From assembly GCA_963989385.1 (NCBI GenBank), contig OZ022501.1:444001-508000 (forward strand): DNA of 64,000 bases, in the 5' to 3' direction. The DNA is from Ctena decussata. Lineage: Eukaryota > Mollusca > Bivalvia > Lucinida > Lucinidae. The position numbers and the translations under genes are program-made. Under the pieces are notes generated by a model, which made no database searches, was not told where the DNA came from, and was given only the letters and a program-made list of their open reading frames with translations. Numbering within the stretch: the first letter of the stretch is position 1; each line of letters opens with the position of its first letter. Positions 45,760 to 56,313 of this stretch are shown piece by piece.

Positions 45760-46095
45760 TCACCAGATACAGATATCATTTCAGCAATAAAACTAAAGTC
45801 ACTCTAATTACCTATATTTTAACAGCAGGCCGTCCACCAACAGATGGCAGATACAGATATCATTACAGCAGTATTAACAGATGTCACTTTCTTTACCTAT
45901 CTCTAACAGCAGGCCGTCCAACAACAGATGGCAGATACAGATATCACTCCAGCAGTATCAACAGCTGTCACTCGCATTACCTATCTTTAACAGCAAGCAG
46001 TCCACCAATAGATGGCAAATACTGATATCATTACAGTAGTAGCAGCAGATACCACTATCACTACCTAACTTCAACAGCAGGCAGTCCACAAATTA
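45760..46095. repeat. 84-bp satellite (block 2), diverged
   Basis: About four units with CAGATACAGATATCATT and AACAGCAGGCCGTCCACCAA, the same family as 39450-40840 but less regular, ending at the GATATC array. Confidence 0.75.
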
Positions 46096-46430
46096 TGGAT
46101 ATCAATAATCTAAATGAGAAATGGATAGCACTAATTCGAATTATAAATATCACAATTTCGATTTATTGACATCAATAATTTGACTTAGTGATATCCATAA
46201 ATGGGCAAATTTGTTGATATCTATAAATCGATTTATGGATATTCATGAATCGAATCGGTAATATCCATAAAGTAGTTAGACTAGTTGATATTCATACTTC
46301 GAATACTGTACATCTATAAGTCGAATCACGGATATTCATGAATAATTATGGATGTCGCTTATTTGTATAGTGGATAGCACTTTTTCACTTATCGATATCA
46401 TAAAACGATAATGAATAGTTAACCGGCACC
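46095..46430. repeat. Second GATATC/ATTCGAAT palindromic array
   Basis: Same motif style as 25650-26600: TTATGGATATC, ATTCGAATTAT, GATATCCATAA. It abuts the satellite. Confidence 0.65.
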
Positions 46431-47084
46431 CCATAGAATTTCGGTGATATCTATCTTATATTACTTACGTAAGATATAGGAAATCCGCTGGTGGCAGACG
46501 GACGCATAGACTGGCGGATGGACAAAAGGTGTTGCGGAATATATTATCATATACCTCAAGAACCCTTAAGCAAGCTTCATAGTCTAGTTGACATGGTGCA
46601 TTGCTGGAATTGCTTATAATTGTCAATCTTTAAATAAAGACTCTCTCAAAATCAAACTCTTACAACAGTTTCTGTGAGCTCTGGCCAGTTGGACATGATC
46701 AGGCGACATAGTTTCAACGTCTAAGTTCTCGCAAAAAAAGTCTTTTTTAATCGTAAACGGGGTTCCATAGCCCACAACCTATCATCATCACCCTCCCATC
46801 GACCGGATACATGTACGTGTATGACTGAAACCTGTTGAACAGATCGTAAAATCGCAGGTCTTTTCTGAGAAAAAAGTGGGAAAAGAATAGAAAATATAAC
46901 CTGAAAATGTCATTTCTTAAGCAGATGACCCATTCGAACATTCTAAGACTTGTCTCCGAATCAATCCTTGGTCTGTGTTACGTGTATTTATCGCAAAAAG
47001 AAAGAAAAAAAAATAAATGAAATAACGTTATATGCCGTGAATCCAACTCGCTGCATTTAGCATCCCTATACGTTCCGACTGGAC

Positions 47085-47215
47085 AGAAAAGCGTTAGCTG
47101 GGCACCTCGCGTTAAATCAACATTGACACAACCTTGATTCAATGTCACGACGTGGAATCAACGTTGAGTCAGTGTTGATTCAACTCTGTGTGCCTGCTGT
47201 GAGGAGACAACCGAT
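47085..47215. repeat. Near-palindromic CAACATTGA/TCAACGTTGA element
   Basis: GGGCACC on the left and GTGCCTGC on the right flank repeated TTGATTCAA/TCAACGTTGA blocks, an architecture like the palindromic cores in the 206-bp array. Confidence 0.45.
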
Positions 47216-48179
47216 GGTAGGATAAACCCTTTTCACTGAAGAATTTACAGTTTGAAATTTGCAAAAACCCAATGACAACACTACTGAAAATGTTACATGA
47301 CGTTTGACTCTCCGTATTTTTTCAGTATTTTCTTGCGTATAAATACCATAAATCATTGCAAGATATTGTTTAGCATTAATGCTTCACCCAAGCACTTAGC
47401 TGATTAAAAACACACAAAAAACTCTTTCCCTACACATAAATTTGTCTTTTAAACGGTATGCCCAATGAGCGTTGGCATTTTTTTTTAAAAGCAAATACTT
47501 GTAAAATGAACGAGAACTGCTAATGTCTCACACTTTCTATACATGCAGCTGCACTCTCAAATATCAATAGATTGGCATTTTTGTTTTTGTTTCAAATCCA
47601 GGCATGTAGCAATCGTTCATTAGGTAGAATTTGCAATATATTAGAGTATGACGGCTTCACACATACTTTCCTGCATGAATTTTAGTCAAAAACTATAATT
47701 TACAGAGAAATCCTCAGCAGCAGCTATTGTCGCAGTAGCAGCTGCTGTTGGGAGATCAGCAGCTGCTGTTGAGGACAGCAGCGGCAGCTCGTGATTTGGA
47801 CCCCTCTCGATTGTCTGACAAATTTGCTAAAACGAAATTCCCGACTTCAGAAACCTTTGGTGGCATATATAAGGTCTCTAAGTTCGTGAACAAAGTTTTC
47901 CAGTTTCTTTCTTGAATAGTAATAACATAATAAATCACAATCCCTTCTTTTCAAATAAAGCAAAAAAGGAAAACGAGCTAGATCCGCCACACTTTGTTAT
48001 TTATTTAACCGTGTCCAATGACGTGTATTTCACCGTTGTGCATAGTTGTACATCTTTACTAAAATGAGTTGTTGTTATTCATTTGTCATGTTTGTGTGAT
48101 TGATATTTGGGTTGAAAATGGCTGAACAAGCCAATGGAACAAGCATGAGTAGGATGAAAATTCGAGTGAAAAAGTCCTC

Positions 48180-48480
48180 CGAGGGCGAGAAAGCCTCGGA
48201 GTGTTTTCTACCTCTAGTGGGTTAACTGGGCGGTCGGATCGGGCGATGGTGATGGGTAGTTTTCAGTACTGGTGCGTACTACTTATTTGGATTATTTTGG
48301 GACAAGGACCGGCAGTGCTTGCTATCTTGCAGTAGATACGGGAAGGGTTGTTTGGACGTTTTTCTCTCATCTGTCCTTTCTACTTTCTCGCCTACTGTCT
48401 GGGAGACGGCTCGAGATAGACTGAAATACTATCTCAAAGGGCCGTTAAAACCTAAACGACCAAACAACTAATTACCTCCC
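48180..48480 (+). repeat. SINE-like element, tail family shared with 51570
   Basis: The 3' half (CCTTTCTACTTTCTCGCC, GAGACGGCTCGA) matches 51640-51730, and both end in A/C-rich AAACAAC tails. The 5' head was not recognised as a tRNA. Confidence 0.4.
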
Positions 48481-48599
48481 GCTGTCATTGTCGTAAACAA
48501 AGAAATATTTTTTTTAAAAAATCCTACAACTACATATAGTACCCTGGTGCAATGGTTTGAGAGTCGGACCTGTATATCGATGTGTGTTTACCCTCTGTA

Positions 48600-48609
48600 A
48601 ATAAAGACG

Positions 48610-48640
<31 letters not shown>

Positions 48641-48790
48641 GGGCTCCGGCTGAAAGCAAATATTTCCAAACATCTTAACGCGTTACAGCTCTTTATTTTC
48701 CTTCTCTCACCTCCTTCCCCGCCACCCCCCCCCCCCCCCCCCCAAAAAAAAATAAATAAATAAATAAAAGAAAAGAAAAAAAAAAGTAAA
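48600..48790. repeat. ATT microsatellite and poly-C/poly-A tract
   Basis: (ATT)n at 48610-48638, then about 20 C and A-rich AATAAATAAATA at 48724-48786. Confidence 0.8.
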
Positions 48791-49619
48791 ACGAAATTAT
48801 CAATGAAATGGTTTCATTAGTATTTATCACCTCCAGAGCTTTCAATTTTCTCATTGTTTTGCAAACTTTCGTAGCATACAGGGCAAATCGGATCGGATAT
48901 TTTGCCAATTCTAGTAAGCTCCTAACAGTGTAGAGCCTATATAAATATACTCCGATAGTGACCCAGCATACACATTTTTCCCCAATGCCTCCAAAAACGG
49001 GTCCTTCTCAGCGGCTCCGCGGAACGAATCCATAATAGAACCGTCTGGGTGCCCGAGTCCGTCTGTCATCTGTGTCAAATTCAAAGATAGTGTGCACGTT
49101 GTTCCTGGGATCGGTATCCGACCTAGCCGCCCAAAAACGTGCCTGAGTACGATCGATCGATTGGGGCCTCGGTTTAAATTATTATCTGGAATAGAAGAAG
49201 AGCGAAACGTCGAAATATATTACAAGAACGCTCATACGAACGGCTAAGCAATGCTTTTGTGTAAAGCGCTCAGTAGACTTACAAGACCAGCACCACTATC
49301 CGAGGTATAGGTCCAAATGCAACATAATTGCATGTAAAACACTTCGAAGAAAGCTTCAGAATAGAATAGAATGACGACATTAGGAGAATAAGTTGCAGAG
49401 TTCTGAATGCGAGTGGGCATTTGGTGACAATTTTTGTCAGATCTGCTTATAACCCCTTATCCGAACCGCCTCAACGAGGCTGGATGAGGGACCACAAGTC
49501 TGTCAGTTCATCTGCCGTCACACTGTGTCTGGGCAGGCTTAGACATACTAAGCGGTTAACCTGGTTACCAATACTGAGTGCACATACTTCCGCCAGTAAC
49601 AGACAACTACCCTTGCCGG

Positions 49620-49995
49620 CGGCCCGCTAGCGCAGTCGGCAGCGCGTCAGACTGCAGGTCAAGGGGTCCTGAGATCGATTCCCAGACAGGCCACATACAT
49701 GTAACGCTCGTGGAGACTGATCATGAAATATTTTCTACGGTCTTTCTTTCCCTTCTGCTGATTCAAGAAGGGCAGTTGTGAGTTACTGGCGAAAGTATGT
49801 GCACTAAGTACTGGTTAAAAGTTTACGAGGTCTAATTAAAATCTTAAAGAGCTTCTTCGAGAGCAGAGAACACATTCGAAAGAAGGAACATGAGCCATAC
49901 CCTGGAAAAGTGTCATGGAACAGTTTGAGTAGGTTAACTGACCGCCTCGACATGACCTTAGCTGTTTACTGGGCCGTAAATACTCAACAAAACAA
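49620..49995 (+). repeat. tRNA-headed SINE, plus orientation
   Basis: The head has a box A-like TAGCGCAGTCGGCAGCGCG and a box B-like AGATCGATTCCC. The body runs through TGATCATGAAATATTTTCTA and ends in ACTCAACAAAACAAACAAAC. An inverted relative starts right after it. Confidence 0.65.
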
Positions 49996-50158
49996 ACAAA
50001 CTCAAAACTGCCCTCTTAAGTCAGCGGAAGGGAGAGAATGAGCGTAGAAAATATTTCATGGTCAATCTTCACGACTGTTCAGGGGCCGGGTTGGGAATCG
50101 ACCTCGCGACCGCTTGATCTGCAGACCGACGTGCTGCCGACTGCGCTAGACGGCTCGG
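49996..50158 (-). repeat. tRNA-headed SINE, minus orientation (tail-to-tail partner)
   Basis: Read on the minus strand from 50158: TCTAGCGCAGTCGGCAGCAC, then GGTCGATTCCCAACCC, then the same body (ATGAAATATTTTCTACGCTC). With 49620-49995 it forms an inverted pair. Confidence 0.65.
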
Positions 50159-50199
50159 TAGGACACATGTCAAATTCTGAGGGTACCAACCTCTCTGCA

Positions 50200-51110
50200 T
50201 AGGGTAAAGGTGATTTCTAGAATCTCCATGTGTAACGCCTTTCGTGCCTGAACTGGTCCTCCATGTGTGAACGAAACCTTGGCATGTAAATGGGCGAGTC
50301 ATCAATATAAACAACGAAAACAACAACAACAAAAAACAGGTAATGTGAATTGAATCTCCTCCAGTGACCGGGTCCTCCATGGTCGGAAAGGATTCACCAC
50401 GTGTGAACGAAACCGTTAAAGGTGAACCAAACAAGAAGATGTAAACTTGACCTGCACGTGTGAACATGTATTCTACGTCTGACAGGGCCTCCGTGTATGA
50501 ACATTTCTGCTTGTTAGAATGGCTTCTTGTGGACGAGATCCACATATATAAACGGGACGGGACGTGTGAACGGGATAGGCACATGTGTACGTATGGACGA
50601 GACACCCACCTGTGAAAAGGTGCTGCACGCTAGATGGAGACCTTCGCGGGTCCTGTATTTTTCAAAGATCCAGCACGTAAAACGGGACATGCAGTCTGAT
50701 TATCCAAGTATGCAAGGGATCGCCATAGGCGAACGGACAATCCACGGTTGAACGGGCTCTGAAGTGTAAACGGGACTTCCACGTGTTAACGGGATCCGCA
50801 TGTGAGGAACCTTCATTTGTGAACGGGTCCTCAACTGCATTTGCGAACAGGACCGCCACCTGTAAATGGATCTTCCACGAGTGAACGGACCTCCACATGT
50901 GTACTGAACCGCTACACGTGAACGGGGTCTGCACAAGTGAACGACATACGCAAGGCTGTACCTGCGAAAGGGAACTACATATGCGAACGGGATGTCCATA
51001 TAGGAACAGGGCTTGCATTTTTCAACGGATCCTCTACGTGTTTATGGGACTGTCCATGTGTGAACGAAACGTGAATGTATGAACAGGACCTCATTCCGAT
51101 GTAACATTTA
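50200..51110. repeat. Degenerate 19-20-bp minisatellite
   Basis: Consensus roughly GTGAACGGGACCTCCACAT. Many successive units can be followed, clearest at 50760-51090. ORFs 50069-50605, 50662-51018 and 50700-50999 are repeat artefacts. Confidence 0.7.
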
Positions 51111-51569
51111 GCCGCAGATGCGCAATACGTGAATATTATACAAGTTTCTATCATAAATATGTTTGGACTGTATTGACTAGTTTCAACGAAACATAGTGAG
51201 TTGCGACTCTAGACTGACCCTAGATGAATCCCCCCTCCCAAGGAAAAAATGCTATACAAGATTCTGTCACAAATATGTTTGAACTGTATTGACAGGTTTC
51301 AAGGAAACAAAGCGAGTTGCGACTCTAGACTAACCCTAGATAAATAAAATAAAATTCACGTGTCTTGTCTAAGTAATGCAGAAGACAACTTTTAAAGGAA
51401 GGGACCATTTGCCTTTTAAAATTGTCCAGGGGTAGCAAGTTTTTCATTTTAAAATGGTTCCTAACTTGCTAAGTAATGACTTTCATCAGACTGCCACTGT
51501 TTGGTGTGATGGACTTTCGAATAGAGACAAACTACATCTTCAAGACTAAAATGCTTGCAACAGATCGGC

Positions 51570-51735
51570 GCGGAGAGTTGGGAGGGCGGAGGGGTTGGGA
51601 GTCGTGTGGGATTATAATTTTCTCTGCCTCCTCTTTGTCTCAACCCTATCTTCCTTTCTACTATCGCGTTGTGAGACGGCTCGACGTAACTCAAATATTA
51701 TTACTCAGTAAAACAAACAACAAACCATCAAACCA
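51570..51735 (+). repeat. SINE-like tail, partner of 48180-48480
   Basis: CTTCCTTTCTACTATCGCG and GAGACGGCTCGA followed by AAACAAACAACAAACC. Confidence 0.4.
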
Positions 51736-52035
51736 AATGCCGATTAAATTATTGGCTTCAAGCAAGTTATATTTTAGGTTTTCATTATTTACTGTCACTC
51801 AACGTTCAGGACCGCCGTGCAGTGCAAAGTTAATGTTGACGTCGGTTTAACGAAAGCACTCGTAAATCGAATAATCTATCTATCACATTTTGAAGTCATA
51901 CAAGCAACAGCTCTAGCAAAAGAGAGAGCAGTTATCGCTTTGGGCTCGGCCATGTCGTGACGTTACACTTGAACGTTTTGAAGTTGGAGTGATAGAAGTT
52001 ACGTTTAACAAATAAGAGTCAATGTCTTACCCTAA

Positions 52036-52312
52036 GGTGAATGGGTATACTTTCAAAGGAAACAACTCTGCCATTTTCATTTTTTGCTTACCTTCTCAAC
52101 GAGGGTCAAGTGTAAAACAGAATAACTTGCCCCCCCCCCCCCCCCCCCCCCCGTGCAGAAAAGTTCTTTCCATTAAGCGCAGACCCCATTTTAATGGAAT
52201 TTATCTTCCAGGAAAGCAAATAGGAAGTCACTAACATTGTTGTTGTTTCCCTTTCCAAAAATGGCGGAAAAACATCGATGTGTATTCTTTTACCTAAACA
52301 TTTTTTTTCAGG
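52036..52312. mobile_element. MITE-like element of the GGTGAATGGGTATAC family
   Basis: The left end AAGGTGAATGGGTATACTTT is weakly inverted at the right end. The interior has AGGAAGTCAC and a poly-C tract at 52130-52152. Related to 11592-11970. Confidence 0.45.
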
Positions 52313-52862
52313 TGACCTTTAGCATTTCTTACTTATTGTTGAGGATTGGGGAATGTTGAGTACAAGTTCTAAACATAATAATTCACACTGAGGTTCAAAC
52401 TTTCCACGCGTCTCTTATTGTTACAAAAAGTCCAGGCTTCCGCCTCGTTTCAATTTAGCCACATACCTAAATCTTGGGCCACTGCTGGTGTAATATTAAA
52501 ATTTGAACCTGTTGAAAAAATGACCCAACTGGCCACTTTTCAATGTTGAATATCGACCCATAGAGCATTTTTCAGTGTTGAAAATTGACCTGGGTCAAGT
52601 TTCAACATTGAGAATTGACGCGTGGGGTCATGTTTTCACGGGGTCAAAATTTAATGTTATCCGGCTCAAGAACCTCGGGGCGAATACCCCATCATTTAAA
52701 GTTTACTTTGTAGTATACAAATCTGTTTTCCCGATTCAATATGATTTATATTTGATGTGACGCAAAGGATGTAAATTTTTATCAGGTTTGGCAACGTCGA
52801 AATCTACATTCACAGTGGACGCTTCAATGGATATATATATTTCAATGACCATGAAACTGAAA

Positions 52863-55140
52863 CTTAAAAAAAGTCACGGCTGAACATATCTACTATGGTG
52901 GTCCAGAAGTTATGAACTGTGTCCAAACAATGATTAATAACATTCTCTTCAATAAAGAAATTCCGTCATCCATGAAACTTGGTATACTGAATCCAATATT
53001 TAAGAACAAAGGAAACTGTAAAGAATCCCAAAATTATCGAGGCATAACAATTACTCCAGTTTTGACTAGATTACTTGAAGCAATATTAAAGTTCAGAATT
53101 AAGTCGGTATTACTGGAAAAACAGAACCCCCTCCAGAGAGGATTTACAGAAAACTCGTCTCCCATGAATTGTGCGCTGCTTGTAGAAGAATTCTATCGTA
53201 ACAATAAAGATTTGAACAAACCTACATATGTTGCATTCATGGATGTCAAGTCAGCCTTTGACGTCGTGGTTCATCCAAACTTAATGAGAAAACTATATAA
53301 TAGTGGTGTCGATGGTCTGAACTGGCTATTGATAAACAGTCTACATCATCAATCACAAACTGCCATCAAATGGCAAGGACAGCTATCCCCAACATACACC
53401 AACCAACAAGGCGTCCGACAAGGTGGTGTCCTCAGCGCTGATCTCTTCAAAGTTTATGACAATGGGCTCTTGGACAGAATACAGATATCTGGAAAAGGCG
53501 CCAAAATTGGAGGCATTGGCATACAAGCCCCAACATGTGCTGATGATGTGGCTATCCTTAGCAATGATGCCTACAGCCTACAGTTCCTCGTTAATCTCTG
53601 TAAAGATTCCAGTGAAAAAGATGGATATATCTTACAAGAGGTCAAGAGTGTTATTATGAAAATGGACAGCATAAGGAACTATCCTGATCAGGAAGCATGG
53701 TACATAGGTGAAAAGGAAATGCCAGTTGTCGAGAACACAACACATATGGGAATATTACGATCTTCTTCTAATCAAGAAATGCAAACTGTCGAATCGAATA
53801 TTCAGAAAGCTAAGCGTACAGTATACAGTCTCATGGGAACCGGTCTACATGGCGAAAACGGTCTTGATCCGGAAACGTCGATATCACTCCTTCAAACATA
53901 CGTCTTCCCAGTGTTGTTCTATGGCCTTGAAGTTGTCATACCAACAGGAAAACCACTACATGTGCTTGAAACTCAATATAAGAAATTATTAAAACAAATA
54001 CTGTCATCATCATCGACTGTGGCTGATCCAGCTGTATATATGTTATCAGGAGCTCTTCCTGCTGAAGCCATGATACATAAAAGAATATTGTCCTTGTACG
54101 GTAATATTACAAGTCTCCAACACGATTCAGTGGAACATCAATTGGCCAAAAGGCAATTGGAAGTTAAATCGTATAAAAGTCATAGCTGGTTCATTGCTGT
54201 AAAGAGAATACTTATAAAGTACAACCTACCGAATCCGGAGATTTTACTTGAAAACCCGATAGAAAAGTTAGCTTGGAAAAAACTCGTAAATACTGCTATC
54301 AATGAATACTGGACCAGTCAAATAGTGTCACAATCAAGACTGTTTTCTTCATTGAAGTACCTTTCCAAAACCTACATAGTGGGACAGTGTCACCCAGCTG
54401 TGAAATCTCACATGAATAGTGACAGAGACATTCTTAGAATTCCAGTGAATAATAAAGTTTTAACCGGAACATACATTTAACAAACAAACAGAGCAAAGTT
54501 TAACCAGAACGAAATAAACCCGGTGTGTCAACTGTGTAAAGAAGAAGATGAAACACTTCAACACTTTCTGATCGACTTCAAGTCCCTAGAAGATGTTCGA
54601 CAACCTATTCTCATTGACTTTTTACATATACTGGCTAATCTACATGACAAGCACCCTGTGAGTGCTGAATATACGTTACTTTAGTTACTAATAGACTCTG
54701 ATATTGTTATACAAAACAACATAATTAACACAAAGAGCGAGATCAGACATCTTGTGGACTCTCTACATTATCATAGCAGAAGGCTCATCTATAGACTACA
54801 TGCAGTCAGATATAATAAACTCCAACTAGTGCCGAAACGTAAGAGAAAAGTAAAGGGCGCAGCAAACCACACATAGAGTACCCATATTCTATTTTAACGA
54901 GGCACAGATGATTACCCTTAACAACGAGAGAAAATGCTACAGTGACTTTTCTTAAAATTGAACATTTTATATACACATGTAAATGGTGGTGGATTATTTG
55001 TATATATTCCTTGGATAGAACTTTTATTGTACGTGGCTCTTAACTGTGTAAAGACTTTACTCAAGACGATTTTACTGGAGTATTCCAGGTGTGCCTATGA
55101 AGGCAGAATCTAGAAGATACAATACAATACAATACAATAT
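52863..55140 (+). mobile_element. Decayed non-LTR retrotransposon (LINE) with an AATAC tail
   Basis: An open frame from about 52866 to TAA at 54480 covers most of a reverse transcriptase: motif A FMDVKSAFDVV, motif B QGVRQGGVLSADLF, motif C CADD (usual F/Y replaced by Cys). After the stop the frame continues with a CQLCKEEDETLQHF cysteine/histidine module, one more stop near 54682, and a basic C-terminus near 54880. The endonuclease half is missing. The 3' end is (AATAC)n at 55116-55140. The clade is not certain. It lies in the large putative intron of gene A. Confidence 0.85.
52866..54480 (+). pseudogene. Reverse transcriptase ORF of the LINE (truncated at both ends)
   Basis: The open frame begins upstream of the first ATG (52912), consistent with 5' truncation rather than a true start. 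Fingers and palm motifs are intact but the protein stops before the C-terminal zinc module. Confidence 0.8.
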
Positions 55141-55730
55141 AGCCGTTCACTATTCTAAACGGTGAGTTTAGTCTTTAGTCAATAGCCGATAGCAGCGTTA
55201 GTTGTACTGGTCCAGTGAGAGGTTGTTAACTGATTAAACAAAGCCAAAAAGTCTATGCCTGGTCTGTCAATCCTATTGTTTAATTTTTACTTTGTAAAAA
55301 TTCACTATAATTTTGAGGAATATCATACATTGTCAACATCAGTAAGACAGTAACCTAGTTTAGCACATTATTAACCAGATTTCAACTGATTTTCAATGCT
55401 TTTGCTTAATCTAAAAATATTATCCGGACGGTAAGTTACTGGCCGGCAATTATTTGTCCCTGAAGTCAAAATAAACGCATTGGACAAGAAACAGTTTCCC
55501 GAGGCTGATGATTTAGAGAAATTGCCTTCCTTATAATGGTCTGTATATTGAAAAGTACTCAAACTGTCAATTAACAGAGATTTTACTTGTGGTAGTATTT
55601 ACAACATTTAAACATCATCCAAATTATGTGAGGAAAAAATATATTGACATGGTCTCCTGGGATAAAATAAATGTCGGCAGTGTTTGGAAAGTGAACTTGT
55701 AACTTTTCTATTGAGTTTCGTTTGTCGCAG

Positions 55731-55866
55731 TTACAACAGCAGTCCAGGAGGAGTATGACGAGTATGCTATCAAGTCATGTAAATGGTATTGTATTAGACA
55801 CGGCTACAAGATTGGAGTTTTGAAAAGAGACGAGAAAGGTTATCTTCGATGCTCGTGTAGCCAGAG
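55731..55866 (+). CDS. Defensin-like gene A, mature-peptide exon
   Basis: A TTTGTCGCAG acceptor and a GTAAGT donor, phase 1 in and phase 2 out. It encodes the end of the leader (TTAVQ), an acidic stretch EEYDEY, then a cationic region with C-x3-C-x19-C-x-C. The spacing matches cysteines 2, 3, 5 and 6 of the CS-alpha-beta fold as seen in gene B; positions 1 and 4, which normally form a disulfide, are not cysteine. Together with 22056-22095 and 56253-56313 the product would be 78 residues: a signal peptide, a short acidic part and a basic Lys/Arg-rich peptide. A secreted antimicrobial role is inferred from the family only. Confidence 0.72.
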
Positions 55867-56252
55867 GTAAGTCTCGTGCCGAGTTCGGGTTTCTTTCAAC
55901 AAGATAAGACATAAAATATACCCAAAAGGGTGTCAATACAAATTATTGACTGTGTGTTTACAGATCGTGTGACCGTTGTTTATTATAGTAAAGTTTATAT
56001 ACTAGACTTCTAACCGATCACCTAATTTCATCCTTACCATTTGCAAATAGTACATGTCAGCTTTTATATGCCTAATGCAACAATGAAATAAATCGAAAAA
56101 CACTTTGACAAAAGTCTTACCAGTATGTCATAAAGAAATTCGAACGTACAGGCATCCTTTCTAAAAAAATCACAATATTTTAGCATTATTTTCATATGTT
56201 AAATATTGTGTTGCTCTATTTAATTTCTGATGGATACCCTCTTCTTTTACAG

Positions 56253-56313
56253 ATGGGGTCTTAATGACGTCAGGATCAGAAAAACTACAACAACAACACC
56301 GTCACTCTTTTAG
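56253..56313 (+). CDS. Defensin-like gene A, last exon
   Basis: A TTCTTTTACAG acceptor; the first A completes AGA, then WGLNDVRIRKTTTTTPSLF and TAG. The Thr-rich tail is absent from gene B. Confidence 0.68.

Larger units (their letters stand above)
22096..55730 (+). other. Putative 33.6-kb first intron of gene A, filled with repeats
   Basis: Contains the LTR retrotransposon, the 206-bp array, the CAG/CTG satellites, GATATC arrays, SINEs, a minisatellite and a LINE. No other confident coding exon was found. Stretches 22363-24756, 37511-38200 and 46431-48180 show only AT-rich sequence, homopolymers, an ATAA microsatellite (near 23495) and short repeat fragments. Confidence 0.45.

Noticed and set aside
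49621..49690. Functional tRNA gene
   Set aside because: Box A and B are present but acceptor-stem pairing is poor, and a SINE body with an A-rich tail follows.
50069..50605. 178-codon minus-strand ORF and overlapping ORFs up to 51018
   Set aside because: Lies in the 19-20-bp minisatellite and the SINE; no domain, and the period explains the open frame.
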